A stretch of DNA of 64,000 nucleotides from Photobacterium profundum SS9 (GTDB lineage Bacteria > Pseudomonadota > Gammaproteobacteria > Enterobacterales > Vibrionaceae), in NCBI RefSeq assembly GCF_000196255.1, contig NC_006370.1, forward strand, positions 2,555,411 to 2,619,410, given 5' to 3'. A program made the translations under genes and the position numbers. Positions 28,371 through 36,889 of this stretch are shown here, in pieces. Below the pieces are notes generated by a model. The model saw only the letters and a program-made list of their open reading frames with translations, searched no databases and was not told where the DNA came from. Each line of letters opens with the position of its first letter. Positions within the stretch are counted from its first letter, which is position 1.

Positions 28371-30765
28371 TCATCATGGTAATGCGTTGAGCCACGAAGA
28401 GATGGTGGCGCTGGTAAAACAAGATTTAACAACTGGCGTAGGTAAAAGCGTTAAGCACGACAGCGCTGGTAAGCAAGTAACCGGTGAAGCTGTCTATATC
28501 GATGACCGTTTAGAGTTTCCTAACCAACTTCATTTGTATGCACGTTTAAGCACCCAAGCGCACGCAAATATCACCAAAATTGACGTTAGCCCTTGTTACG
28601 AATTCGAAGGTGTCGCGATTGTTATCACCAGTAAAGATATTCCCGGGCAACTGGATATTGGTGCTATTTTACCCGGCGACCCACTACTTGCTGATGGAAA
28701 AGTAGAATACTACGGACAACCTATCTTGGCCGTTGCTGCCAATGATTTAGAAACGGCACGTAAAGCCGCACAAGCAGCCATTATCGAGTATGACCCTCTT
28801 CCAGCGATTCTTGATGTTAAAGAGGCGCTAGAAAAGAAGCATTTCGTTACTGAAAGCCACCAACAAAAACGCGGCGATTCAGCTGCTGCATTAAAGAAAG
28901 CCAAACATGTGCTTGAAGGTGATCTGCATATCGGTGGGCAAGAGCACTTCTATTTAGAAACACAAGTCAGCAGCGTAATGCCAACTGAAGATGGTGGCAT
29001 GATTGTTTATACCTCTACGCAGAACCCGACCGAAGTACAGAAATTGGTTGCTGAAGTTTTGGGTGTGCCAATGCATAAAATCGTCATTGATATGCGTCGA
29101 ATGGGTGGTGGTTTTGGCGGAAAAGAAACGCAAGCGGCAGGCCCTGCTTGTATGGCGGCAGTCGTTGCCCATCTAACAGGTCGCCCTACAAAAATGCGCT
29201 TGTTGCGTAGTGATGATATGCAAATGACGGGAAAACGCCACCCGTTCTACAACCAATATACAGTCGGCTTTGATGACAACGGCCGTATCCAAGGTATTGA
29301 TATTACGGTTGCTGGTAACTGTGGTTATTCGCCAGATCTATCAAGCTCCATTGTCGATCGTGCCATGTTCCACTCTGATAACGCCTACTACTTAGGTGAT
29401 GCAACAGTAACGGGGCATCGCTGTAAAACCAATACCGCCTCTAACACCGCATACCGCGGATTTGGTGGCCCACAAGGCATGATGACTATTGAACATATCA
29501 TGGATGAAATCGCCTGTTACCTAAAGAAAGATCCGCTAGAAGTACGTAAACACAACTACTACGATGATAAAGACCGTAATATCACGCACTACTACCAAAC
29601 CGTTGAAGATAACTTCATACACGACATAACAGAACAACTTGAAACCACCAGCCAGTACCACGAACGTCGTAAAGAAATTGACGCCTTTAACAAAACCAGC
29701 CCAATACTTAAAAAGGGTTTAGCCATTACACCGGTTAAATTTGGTATTTCGTTTACAGCAACGTTTTTGAATCAGGCTGGCGCCCTACTTCATATTTATA
29801 CCGACGGCAGTATTCATCTAAACCATGGTGGAACTGAAATGGGACAAGGTTTAAACACCAAAGTCGCACAAATTGTCGCTCAAGAGTTCCAAGTCGATAT
29901 CGACCGCATTCAAATCACGGCCACTAATACCGATAAAGTGCCAAATACTTCACCGACGGCTGCCTCGTCGGGTACCGATTTAAACGGTAAGGCAGCACAA
30001 AATGCCGCGCAAACGATTAAACGCAGATTAGTTGAATTTGCGAGTTCACACTTCAAGATTAGCGAAGAAGAAGTGGTATTCAAAAGTGGTATTGTACAAA
30101 TTCGCGATAAATACATGCCGTTTGAAGAACTGATTCAATTGGCTTATTTCAATCAAATCTCACTTTCAAGTACTGGCTTTTATCGCACACCGAAGATTTT
30201 CTACGATCACCAAAAAGCGCGTGGTCGCCCGTTCTACTACTACGCCTATGGCGCATCTTGCTCTGAAGTGGTTATTGATACCTTAACTGGTGAATACAAA
30301 ATACTGCGTGCCGATTTATTACATGATGTAGGTGCATCCTTAAACCCTGCTATTGATATCGGCCAGATTGAAGGTGGTTTTATTCAAGGTGTAGGTTGGT
30401 TAACAACTGAAGAGTTAGTGTGGAATGAACAAGGCAAGCTTACGACTAATGGCCCAGCAAGCTACAAGATCCCAGCTATTGCTGATATGCCTATCGATTT
30501 CCGCACACATTTACTGGAAAACCGCAGCAACCCTGAAGATACCGTCTTTAACTCGAAGGCTGTCGGTGAACCTCCGCTCATGCTTAGCATGTCTGTTTGG
30601 AGTGCATTAAAACATGCCATCGCTTCTGTTGCTGTAAACAATGCGATTCCAAAACTGGATACACCAGCAACACCAGAACGCGTGCTATGGGCAGTAAAAA
30701 ATGTACAACAGATTGAACAACCAGCGTTAGAAATAACAGTAGAACTCAACGAACAAGAAAAATAA
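28363..30765 (+). CDS. xdhB: Xanthine dehydrogenase molybdenum-binding subunit
   Basis: 800 residues, the usual length for bacterial XdhB. The molybdopterin-binding motifs are present (MGGGFGGKETQAAGP, NTAYRGFGGPQG, GGTEMGQGLNTK, SPTAASSGTDLNGKA) and the catalytic Glu is expected in KAVGEPPLML near the C terminus. It hydroxylates hypoxanthine to xanthine and xanthine to urate in the cytoplasm. Overlap with xdhA indicates coupling; xdhC follows after 23 bases. Confidence 0.96.
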   Translation: MSNHHGNALSHEEMVALVKQDLTTGVGKSVKHDSAGKQVTGEAVYIDDRLEFPNQLHLYARLSTQAHANITKIDVSPCYEFEGVAIVITSKDIPGQLDIGAILPGDPLLADGKVEYYGQPILAVAANDLETARKAAQAAIIEYDPLPAILDVKEALEKKHFVTESHQQKRGDSAAALKKAKHVLEGDLHIGGQEHFYLETQVSSVMPTEDGGMIVYTSTQNPTEVQKLVAEVLGVPMHKIVIDMRRMGGGFGGKETQAAGPACMAAVVAHLTGRPTKMRLLRSDDMQMTGKRHPFYNQYTVGFDDNGRIQGIDITVAGNCGYSPDLSSSIVDRAMFHSDNAYYLGDATVTGHRCKTNTASNTAYRGFGGPQGMMTIEHIMDEIACYLKKDPLEVRKHNYYDDKDRNITHYYQTVEDNFIHDITEQLETTSQYHERRKEIDAFNKTSPILKKGLAITPVKFGISFTATFLNQAGALLHIYTDGSIHLNHGGTEMGQGLNTKVAQIVAQEFQVDIDRIQITATNTDKVPNTSPTAASSGTDLNGKAAQNAAQTIKRRLVEFASSHFKISEEEVVFKSGIVQIRDKYMPFEELIQLAYFNQISLSSTGFYRTPKIFYDHQKARGRPFYYYAYGASCSEVVIDTLTGEYKILRADLLHDVGASLNPAIDIGQIEGGFIQGVGWLTTEELVWNEQGKLTTNGPASYKIPAIADMPIDFRTHLLENRSNPEDTVFNSKAVGEPPLMLSMSVWSALKHAIASVAVNNAIPKLDTPATPERVLWAVKNVQQIEQPALEITVELNEQEK

Positions 30766-30788
30766 TGTAACTAATTGGGAGCGTCAAT

Positions 30789-31622
30789 ATGTTCAATGAT
30801 AACTGGATTCATGAGCTAGCGAGACTGGAAAAAAAAGGCGAAGCTTGCGTAATGGTCACCGTTTTAGAAGACAAAGGCTCAGTACCCCGCGATGCAGGGA
30901 CGAAAATGCTCGTAACTCGTGATGGGCTCATCGCCACTATCGGCGGCGGTCATCTTGAACATTTGGCGACAAAAATGGCACGCGAAATGCTGCTAATCGG
31001 CGATAACCACTTAAAAGTGGAGCGTTTTAACCTTGGTGCACGCTTGGGTCAATGCTGCGGTGGTATGGCAACACTAAGCTTTGAGCCCATTGGTCAACAG
31101 CAAAATCATTTGGTGCTATTTGGTGCTGGTCATGTGGCGAAAGCGCTGCTACATATTGTGGCAACGCTGCCCTTTAAGGTTACCTGGATTGACGAACGTG
31201 AAAATGAATTTCCGGAACATCTTCCAGCAGGCATCAATAAACTGGTGAGTGACGACCCTGCCGCTGAAGTCAAACATATGCCACCCAACAGCTACTACCT
31301 TGTCATGACACACAGCCACCAGCTTGATTTCGATTTGGCAAAAGCCATTTTAAAACGTGAAGATGTCGCTTATTTCGGCATGATTGGTTCGCAAACCAAG
31401 CGCAAAAAATTTGATTACAGATTAACAGAACGCGGCTACGACCAAGCAACAGTAGAACGCATGGTTTGCCCTATTGGCATCGCAGCGGTGAAAGGAAAAC
31501 ACCCTGCTGAAATTGCCGTTTCTGTCGCTGGCGAACTGATTGCTCACTATCAAGGTGAAGAACTGGAGCAAAAACGCCCGGTTGATACAGCATCGGCCAT
31601 TCGACAGAGCAAGCTGGCTTAA
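30789..31622 (+). CDS. xdhC: Xanthine dehydrogenase accessory protein
   Basis: 277 residues. XdhC-CoxI N-terminal domain (LEKKGEACVMVTVLEDKGSVPRDAGTKML, GGGHLEHLA) and C-terminal Rossmann domain (HLVLFGAGHVAKALLHI). Binds and sulfurates the molybdenum cofactor before insertion into XdhB. GGGAGCGTCAAT precedes the ATG. Third gene of the xdhABC-guaD unit. Confidence 0.94.
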   Translation: MFNDNWIHELARLEKKGEACVMVTVLEDKGSVPRDAGTKMLVTRDGLIATIGGGHLEHLATKMAREMLLIGDNHLKVERFNLGARLGQCCGGMATLSFEPIGQQQNHLVLFGAGHVAKALLHIVATLPFKVTWIDERENEFPEHLPAGINKLVSDDPAAEVKHMPPNSYYLVMTHSHQLDFDLAKAILKREDVAYFGMIGSQTKRKKFDYRLTERGYDQATVERMVCPIGIAAVKGKHPAEIAVSVAGELIAHYQGEELEQKRPVDTASAIRQSKLA

Positions 31623-31648
31623 TCTGACGGACAATAGGATTGAACGAA

Positions 31649-32986
31649 ATGGCGTCACAAAAAATCGCATACCGCTCAGCCATTGTACACAGCGTGGCTG
31701 ACCCTAAAGATGTCGGACTCGACGATTCTTACCAGTATTTTGAAGATGGCGTTTTGGTTGTCGAAAATGGTCATATTGTTGATATTGGATCAGCAGATGA
31801 TGTATTAGCAAGACAACCTAAACACATCACAGTAAAAGTCTTTAAAGATAAAATCATTACATCGGGTTTTATTGATACCCATATCCATTACCCACAAACA
31901 GGCATGATTGCCTCTTATGGTGAACAGCTTTTAGATTGGTTAGAAAACTATACTTTTCCCGAAGAGTTACGTTTTAAAAATCCAATCTATGCCCATCAGG
32001 TCGCGACACTGTTTCTTGATGAACTTGCCAGTAACGGAACAACAACCGCACTGGTATTTGGCACGGTACATAAAGAATCGGTTAATGTCTTTTTCGAAGA
32101 AGCCGAAAAACGTAATTTACGCATGATCGCTGGTAAAGTGTTAATGGATCGTAATGCGCCAGATTATCTTACCGACACACCGCAATCAGGTTACGAAGAA
32201 TCTAAAGAACTCATCGAACGTTGGCACAATAAAGGGCGACTGCATTATGCAGTAACACCGCGCTTTGCACCCACCAGTACCAATGAACAACTCGCCACTG
32301 TCGGCCAGTTGTTAAAGGAATACCCTGATGTTTTCATGCACACCCACCTTTCTGAAAATAAAAAAGAAATCGAATGGGTATTAGACCTTTTCCCTGAACG
32401 TGAAAGTTATTTAGACGTGTACGACCACTACGGTCTATTACACAAACGTTCGGTGTTCGCCCATGGTATTCACCTTTCTGATTGTGAATGCCAGCGACTG
32501 GCAGACACTGATTCATCCATTGCTTTTTGCCCCACGTCTAACCTTTTCTTAGGTTCAGGTTTGTTCAACCTACCTAAAATGGAAAAGTTTAATATCAACG
32601 TAGGTATGGGGACAGATGTGGGTGCAGGTACAAGCTTTTCATTGCTGCAAACCATGAGCGAAGCCTACAAAATCATGCAGTTGCAACAAGAGAAACTTCA
32701 CCCCGTTAAGTCGTTATTTTTAGCTACATTAGGCGGAGCAAAAGCCTTACATCTTGACGATAAAATTGGCAACCTTGCGATAGGAAAAGAAGCCGATTTC
32801 GTTGTACTCGATCTTCACGCTACACAGCTCATGCGTTTTAGAATGAAGCAAACTACCAACCTTGAAGAAAAGCTGTTTGTATTAATGAGCCTTGGAGACG
32901 ATAGAACCGTCTCTCAAACTTATATTTATGGCAAGAAAGCTTACGACATTCATGGTGAAACGCCTAAAGCACAAATTGCAATGTAA
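31649..32986 (+). CDS. guaD: Guanine deaminase
   Basis: Amidohydrolase-family zinc enzyme of about 445 residues. Metal-binding motifs FIDTHIHYPQ and HTHLSENKKEIEWV, plus HGIHLSDCE and MGTDVGAGTSFS for the later ligands. Converts guanine to xanthine and ammonia, feeding the xanthine dehydrogenase made by the upstream genes. The ATG at 31649 follows AGGA by eight bases; the frame opens at a TTG at 31640. It lies 26 bases after xdhC. Confidence 0.94.
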   Translation: MASQKIAYRSAIVHSVADPKDVGLDDSYQYFEDGVLVVENGHIVDIGSADDVLARQPKHITVKVFKDKIITSGFIDTHIHYPQTGMIASYGEQLLDWLENYTFPEELRFKNPIYAHQVATLFLDELASNGTTTALVFGTVHKESVNVFFEEAEKRNLRMIAGKVLMDRNAPDYLTDTPQSGYEESKELIERWHNKGRLHYAVTPRFAPTSTNEQLATVGQLLKEYPDVFMHTHLSENKKEIEWVLDLFPERESYLDVYDHYGLLHKRSVFAHGIHLSDCECQRLADTDSSIAFCPTSNLFLGSGLFNLPKMEKFNINVGMGTDVGAGTSFSLLQTMSEAYKIMQLQQEKLHPVKSLFLATLGGAKALHLDDKIGNLAIGKEADFVVLDLHATQLMRFRMKQTTNLEEKLFVLMSLGDDRTVSQTYIYGKKAYDIHGETPKAQIAM

Positions 32987-33071
32987 GCGCCGTAGAAAAT
33001 ACTGATTCACATTAAGACGATTACCCTCTACCACTAACCATAACAACCTCAATACAGGAGCTCCAATTACT

Positions 33072-33398
33072 ATGGCAAACAATAAAAACGCTCAAACACG
33101 CGTTGCCACTGTATTACATCGAATGAGTGAAATGGTTGCAGAAGATGCACGCTATGCAGAGTTGTTTGCTCACGACCTTTCGACCATGCTTGATACGATT
33201 CAAGCTAAGAAAGGGTTTGGTGAAAAAGGCGAATATGATCCTCGCGGTAATGCAACGCAAGGCAGCTTTTCGTTAAATCATGTAGAAGGTGTTGATGATG
33301 CTTGTCCGCATGGTAATCCAACCACCCATGACTGCGAGCTTCGTATCCAACATGGTGTTTGTGCAGGTTGCGGTCGTCAGACTGTCTATCCTAAGTAG
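33072..33398 (+). CDS. Small protein with C-terminal Cys/His cluster, function unknown
   Basis: 108 residues. The N-terminal ~65 residues are helical and polar. The C-terminal 35 contain CPHGNPTTHDCELRIQHGVC followed by AGCGRQ, that is four Cys and three His in a spacing compatible with zinc binding. The start has AGGAGCTCC upstream. It is the last gene on the xdh-guaD side before the mercury region; a role in purine metabolism is possible only from position. I do not recognise the family. Confidence 0.6.
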   Translation: MANNKNAQTRVATVLHRMSEMVAEDARYAELFAHDLSTMLDTIQAKKGFGEKGEYDPRGNATQGSFSLNHVEGVDDACPHGNPTTHDCELRIQHGVCAGCGRQTVYPK

Positions 33399-33595
33399 AC
33401 CGTACCCTTTCGCTAATCGGGGTGCTTGCTGGCGCATTTGAAAAGTTCTACGGCAGAGACGGAACCATTACCACAGTCGCCCATTCAGAGGCGACCGTCA
33501 ACGGTTTCGTTCCCGTTACCCCTTTCCTGCCCTCTATACTGCTAACAAGTACTTCAAGCACGGTTATCTATTTCTAGGGACAGGAACTTATTAGA

Positions 33596-33862
33596 TCAGA
33601 TAGGTGAACCTACCCCTGCCGCCCTAAGTACCGACTCGTCAATACCACGGTTGGCACAGCAATCAGCAAGTTTGCCATCGATAACAACAGCAGGAAGTGA
33701 CTTGATTCCGAGTACCTTTGCGCGGGCGGCAATGCTTTGTTCGTGCATATCAAGAACGGTAATATCACAAGATGGGCAAGCCATACTCTTTACCTGTTCG
33801 ACAACCTCGTTACAAACAGCACAACCTGCACTGAAAATTTCAATTCTACGTTTAGCAGTCAT
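33596..33862 (-). CDS. Thioredoxin/glutaredoxin-like small protein
   Basis: 88 residues with a redox CxxC near the N terminus (FSAGCAVCNEV), a second Cys pair (MACPSCDI), the cis-Pro loop (IKSLPAVVIDG) and a Cys-Cys pair (ADCCAN). The fold is thioredoxin-like. Related proteins often accompany mercury or arsenic genes. AAGGAGTAACCGATC precedes the ATG. It is divergent from merR, consistent with it being part of the mercury locus. Confidence 0.75.
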   Translation of the reverse strand: MTAKRRIEIFSAGCAVCNEVVEQVKSMACPSCDITVLDMHEQSIAARAKVLGIKSLPAVVIDGKLADCCANRGIDESVLRAAGVGSPI

Positions 33863-34032
33863 GATCGGTTACTCCTTAAAGTGATGGTGACAACAGGTGA
33901 CCGTAGGCAATGCTAATTTTCCAATTGTCTGTATTTTCACCATCCACCTAACTAGATTTTAGACCTTGAAGTTAGGTCAAAGCCAAGCGCATCAGGATAT
34001 ATGTCTCTTAATATATGCCTCTGAGTAATTCT

Positions 34033-34130
34033 TATACCAATTTGGATAAGTAAATATTCATAATATTTGCGCGTAACCTAGAGCCCAATAAATTCTCGCT
34101 GAAACAAGCACCTTGAGGTGCTTGGGTATA
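34033..34130. repeat. Chimeric repeat remnant upstream of merR (family B start, family A end)
   Basis: The left ~30 bases (TATACCAATTTGGATAAGTA) match the end of the family B element at 48778, while 34075-34130 match the last ~56 bases of family A (AGAGCCCAA, CTCGCTGAAAC, CTTGGGTATA). Both bodies are missing. It lies 40 bases upstream of merR. Confidence 0.6.
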
Positions 34131-34170
34131 GTATGTAATTAGACGGTGTGAAACGATTGAGAAGTGAGTT

Positions 34171-34554
34171 ATGACGTTAACAATTGGAAAATTAGCGAAT
34201 GCCGCAGGAGTTAATGTAGAAACCATTCGTTTTTACGAAAGAAAAGGTTTGCTCGTTCAACCACAGAAACCTACTGAGGGCTTTCGCCAGTACCCTTCGG
34301 AAGTATTACAAAGGTTACGTTTTATCAAGCGAGCACAGGAGTTAGGTTTTACTCTTGACGAAATTATAAACCTCCTGACGCTAGGAGATGGAGACTGCCT
34401 TGAAGTTCAATCACTTGCCAAACAAAAGCTTGTACTTGTAAGCAAAAAAATCGCCGACCTTCAACGCCTTGAATCTAATCTTAGTCACCTAATTGATCAA
34501 TGCTCCAGCACCTCAGACTTATCCTGCCCGATTGTCGATTCTTTCAAAGAATAG
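34171..34554 (+). CDS. merR: Mercury-responsive regulator MerR
   Basis: 127 residues. MerR-type winged helix (LTIGKLANAAGVNVETIRFYERKGLL), dimerisation helix, and the three Hg(II)-binding cysteines at positions 76, 111 and 119, matching Cys82/117/126 of Tn501 MerR (GDGDCLEVQSLA and DQCSSTSDLSCP). It represses and, with Hg(II), activates the downstream promoter. Unlike the usual Gram-negative layout, merR here points the same way as merT and merP. Confidence 0.92.
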   Translation: MTLTIGKLANAAGVNVETIRFYERKGLLVQPQKPTEGFRQYPSEVLQRLRFIKRAQELGFTLDEIINLLTLGDGDCLEVQSLAKQKLVLVSKKIADLQRLESNLSHLIDQCSSTSDLSCPIVDSFKE

Positions 34555-34558
34555 TGAC

Positions 34559-34590
34559 TTGACTCCGTACCTAAGTACGGCTGCTACATT
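34559..34590 (+). promoter_or_regulatory. mer operator-promoter
   Basis: TTGACT (34559-34564), then a 19-bp spacer filled by the perfect dyad CCGTAC-CTAA-GTACGG (34565-34580), then CTACAT. The over-long spacer and the dyad between -35 and -10 are the hallmark of MerR-regulated promoters and match Tn501/Tn21 PmerT closely. Confidence 0.9.
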
Positions 34591-34622
34591 TAGTCAATAA
34601 TATGTAGTTAATGGAGTCATAT

Positions 34623-34966
34623 ATGGAGAAAAGCCCATCAATCCCTTTGATTGGCGGAATGATCGCAGCCATTGGAGCAGGCTTATGCTGTGCAGGTCCT
34701 TTTATATTGCTTCTGCTTGGAATTAGCGGCTCATGGATCAGTGGCTTAACATTGCTTGAGCCATATCGCCCGTTCTTCATCATCGCAGTTATTGTTACCT
34801 TTCTTTTAGCTGCAAGGCGTATCTACCGCCTGTAGAAAAGTGCAAAGAAGGTGCGATATGCGCAATACCTAAAGCACGCCAACATCAAAAGGCGACACTA
34901 TGGATTACATCTGTTATCGCTTTAGCTTTGGTAACAAGCCCTTACTGGATTCCAGTGATTGCTTAA
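34623..34966 (+). pseudogene. merT: Mercuric transport protein MerT, frameshifted
   Basis: Residues 1-71 match the first two membrane helices of MerT (IAAIGAGLCCAGPFILLLLGISGSWISGLTLLEPYRPFFI, including the Cys-Cys pair) and end at a TAG after ARRIYRL. A second frame continues at once with EKCKEGAICAIPKARQHQKATLWITS and the third helix to a TAA at 34964-34966. One base lost near 34826-34834 explains the break (expected RP-V-EKCKEG). The third helix and the cytoplasmic Cys pair are cut off in the first frame. A sequencing error would give the same picture. Confidence 0.8.
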
Positions 34967-34976
34967 AGGATCTGAT

Positions 34977-35531
34977 ATGAAAAAGTTAGCATTAGCATTG
35001 TTTAGCGTTGTGTTCTTAAATTCGGCCAGTGCAAAAGAACAAGTTGTTGAGTTAGATATCCCTACGATGACATGTCCAGTATGCCCTTTATACCCAAGCT
35101 ACCTCAAGATGCAGGATTCAGAGTGATCTCAGCGTGTTTAATTCAAGGAAAATGTGTGTAGGAATGGCTTTCCCTTTCAAACACGTTTGACACAGAAGTA
35201 GATACGCTGAATCACTCCCAAAGGGCGAGTTTTGTTGGGCTCTATGCGGTGTTACTTATTTTCAACGTAGAACCACTAGGTCTATAAATAAGCGCCTTGC
35301 CTAGAGCCCAACAAATTCTCGCTGAAACGAGCATCTTGAGGTAACTTGGGTATAACAATAAAGGCTGCGTTGAAGAAGGTTGAGGGGGTTTCCAATGTCG
35401 AAACATCTCCTGATGATAAGCTCGCACGAGTCACTTTCGATGATGAAATAACTGACATAGCAAGTATAGAGAAATCCACCGCTGAAGCAGGTTACCCATC
35501 AACAGCTAAGCAGAGAAATAATAATGAATGA
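34977..35531 (+). pseudogene. merP: Periplasmic mercury-binding protein MerP, split by a miniature element
   Basis: The 5' part (34977-35090) encodes a signal peptide (MKKLALALFSVVFLNSASAK) and the start of the heavy-metal domain up to the metal site MTCPVCPL. The family A element then intervenes (35091-35352). The 3' part resumes at 35355 as TIKAALKKVEGVSNVETS through GYPSTAKQ. Removing the element and one TA joins TGC-CCT-TTA to ACA-ATA-AAG in frame, giving an intact MerP. The gene is therefore recently inactivated. Confidence 0.93.
35089..35354. repeat. Miniature inverted-repeat element, family A, copy 3, inside merP
   Basis: Full-length 262-bp copy in the same orientation as the copies at 7997 and 9076, flanked by TA (35089-35090 and 35353-35354). 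The restored merP frame proves the TA target duplication and the exact ends. Confidence 0.95.
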
Positions 35532-35754
35532 TATTGTCTTAGAGTCTGAATTAACTTGCCCATACTGCGGTAATAAAAAAGTTGAAGCAATGCCAACCAA
35601 CGCCTGTCAGTGGTTTTATGAATGTGAAAAATGTCACCAGCTATTAAAACCTAAGCAAGGGGATTGTTGCGTTTATTGCTCCTATGGCACAGTACCTTGC
35701 CCACCGATACAGCAGAACCCCACTGAAAAAGGTCAAGGATGCTGCGATCGCTAA
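35524..35754 (+). CDS. Small mer-associated Cys-rich protein (GDCCVYCSYG family)
   Basis: 76 residues with paired cysteines (CPYCGNKK, CEKCHQLL) and the signature GDCCVYCSYGTVPCPPIQ, ending in GCCDR. Proteins with this signature occur beside mer genes in several bacteria; the function is not established. The two CxxC pairs suggest a zinc ribbon or mercury binding. Its ATG overlaps the end of merP by 8 bases, so it was coupled to merP. Confidence 0.8.
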   Translation: MNDIVLESELTCPYCGNKKVEAMPTNACQWFYECEKCHQLLKPKQGDCCVYCSYGTVPCPPIQQNPTEKGQGCCDR

Positions 35755-35926
35755 CGTGATAGAACTTAACGACAAATTGATGGGTTAGTATCAAGCATGC
35801 ATCGTAATCATTCACCGCAGCTGTTGATTTACAATATATTCACATATAACAAGACATTAACACAAAGGTGCAGCATATCAATAGCTAAATGAACCGATTG
35901 TGATACCGATCAAACGATGCTACTAT

Positions 35927-35951
35927 CGTGACACTATTTCATCTTGTCACG
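35927..35951. promoter_or_regulatory. Inverted repeat upstream of the Rep_3 initiator
   Basis: CGTGACA and TGTCACG face each other across 11 bases, ending 13 bases before the rep start codon. Rep_3 proteins usually repress their own gene at such an inverted repeat. No direct-repeat iterons were found on either side. Confidence 0.5.
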
Positions 35952-35964
35952 GATTAAATTCAAC

Positions 35965-36705
35965 ATGCCGGCGCTAGCAAAAAAATCAGATATTATTATT
36001 CGCCAAGCTAACGCATTAACCTCCGCAGCATACAATCTTACCCGCAATGAAAAACGACTCGTTTACATCGCGCTTGATGACATCATAAATAAACGTATTC
36101 AATGTAATGAATTTGGTCAATACCCCGTAAAAATCAATCACATTGATTATGCGTCGATATTTGAAGATGACAGTGAAAATATTGGTCAGGATATATTAAA
36201 GCTAACGGCTTCTTTGAATAAGAAAGAGGTTATTTTTTATCGACCAGATGAAGACATCGGGAAAAATGCCTTGGATGCTATTTCATGGACAACAAAACGT
36301 TCCTATCGCGCATCTCTAGGAGCGACGACAGTGTTCTTTAATGCTGAACTAGTGAATATTATTACCAAGGTAGATACAAATTTTACCCGCTTTCTCATGG
36401 GAGAAGCAGGCCGACTTAATAGTCCTTACGCGATGCGACTTTACGAGTCATTACAACAATGGCCCGATCAGCAATCAGTCACGCTTGAAGTAGATTGGAT
36501 GATAGAACGTTATGAGCTCCCTGAATCATATAGACGAATGAGTGATTTTCGCCGCCGCTTTTTAAAACCTGCGGTAAAGGAAATCAATGAGCATACAAGC
36601 ATAATGATTGATTACGAGGAAGTTGCAGATAAAATACGATCTAACCGTATTGCGGCGATCACATTCAATTATTCGAATCGTACGGAAAAGGCAACTCACT
36701 CTTAA
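35965..36705 (+). CDS. Rep_3-family plasmid replication initiator
   Basis: 246 residues with the Rep_3 (RepE/pi-like) pattern: N-terminal IIRQANALTSAAYNLTRNEKRLVYIALDDI, then FNAELVNIITKVDTNFTRFLMGEAGRLNSPYAMRLYESLQQW, then the second winged helix YELPESYRRMSDFRRRFLKPAVKEINEHT. Such proteins start replication of iteron plasmids. The frame opens at a TTG at 35944, but the ATG at 35965 (MPALAKKSD) is the usual family start. No iterons, partition or transfer genes accompany it, so it looks like a piece of an integrated plasmid next to the mer genes. Confidence 0.88.
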   Translation: MPALAKKSDIIIRQANALTSAAYNLTRNEKRLVYIALDDIINKRIQCNEFGQYPVKINHIDYASIFEDDSENIGQDILKLTASLNKKEVIFYRPDEDIGKNALDAISWTTKRSYRASLGATTVFFNAELVNIITKVDTNFTRFLMGEAGRLNSPYAMRLYESLQQWPDQQSVTLEVDWMIERYELPESYRRMSDFRRRFLKPAVKEINEHTSIMIDYEEVADKIRSNRIAAITFNYSNRTEKATHS

Positions 36706-36720
36706 ATAACACTAAAAGGC

Positions 36721-36745
36721 CAGAGTAATAAATATAATTACTCTG
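36721..36745. terminator. Stem-loop downstream of rep
   Basis: CAGAGTAAT pairs with ATTACTCTG across 7 bases, 16 bases after the rep stop codon. There is no clear T-run, so it may be a weak terminator or an RNA-stabilising hairpin. Confidence 0.4.
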
Positions 36746-36889
36746 CCATAAAAATTGAATAACAATATAAAAGGTGCAATATAAACAGTAAAAAGCCGTA
36801 ATCCTTGAAAAGGAATTTCATTATTACCGCTCAAAAACAGATGAATTTTTTATTTCAAATAACTTAGGATAGAACAGGATAATTATCTA

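Noticed and set aside
33399..33595. Possible short gene between the Cys-rich protein and the thioredoxin-like gene
   Set aside because: About 200 bases with stop codons in all frames and no recognisable protein or RNA.
35755..35964. Iterons of a plasmid origin
   Set aside because: No direct repeats of about 20 bp were seen; only one inverted repeat near the rep start.
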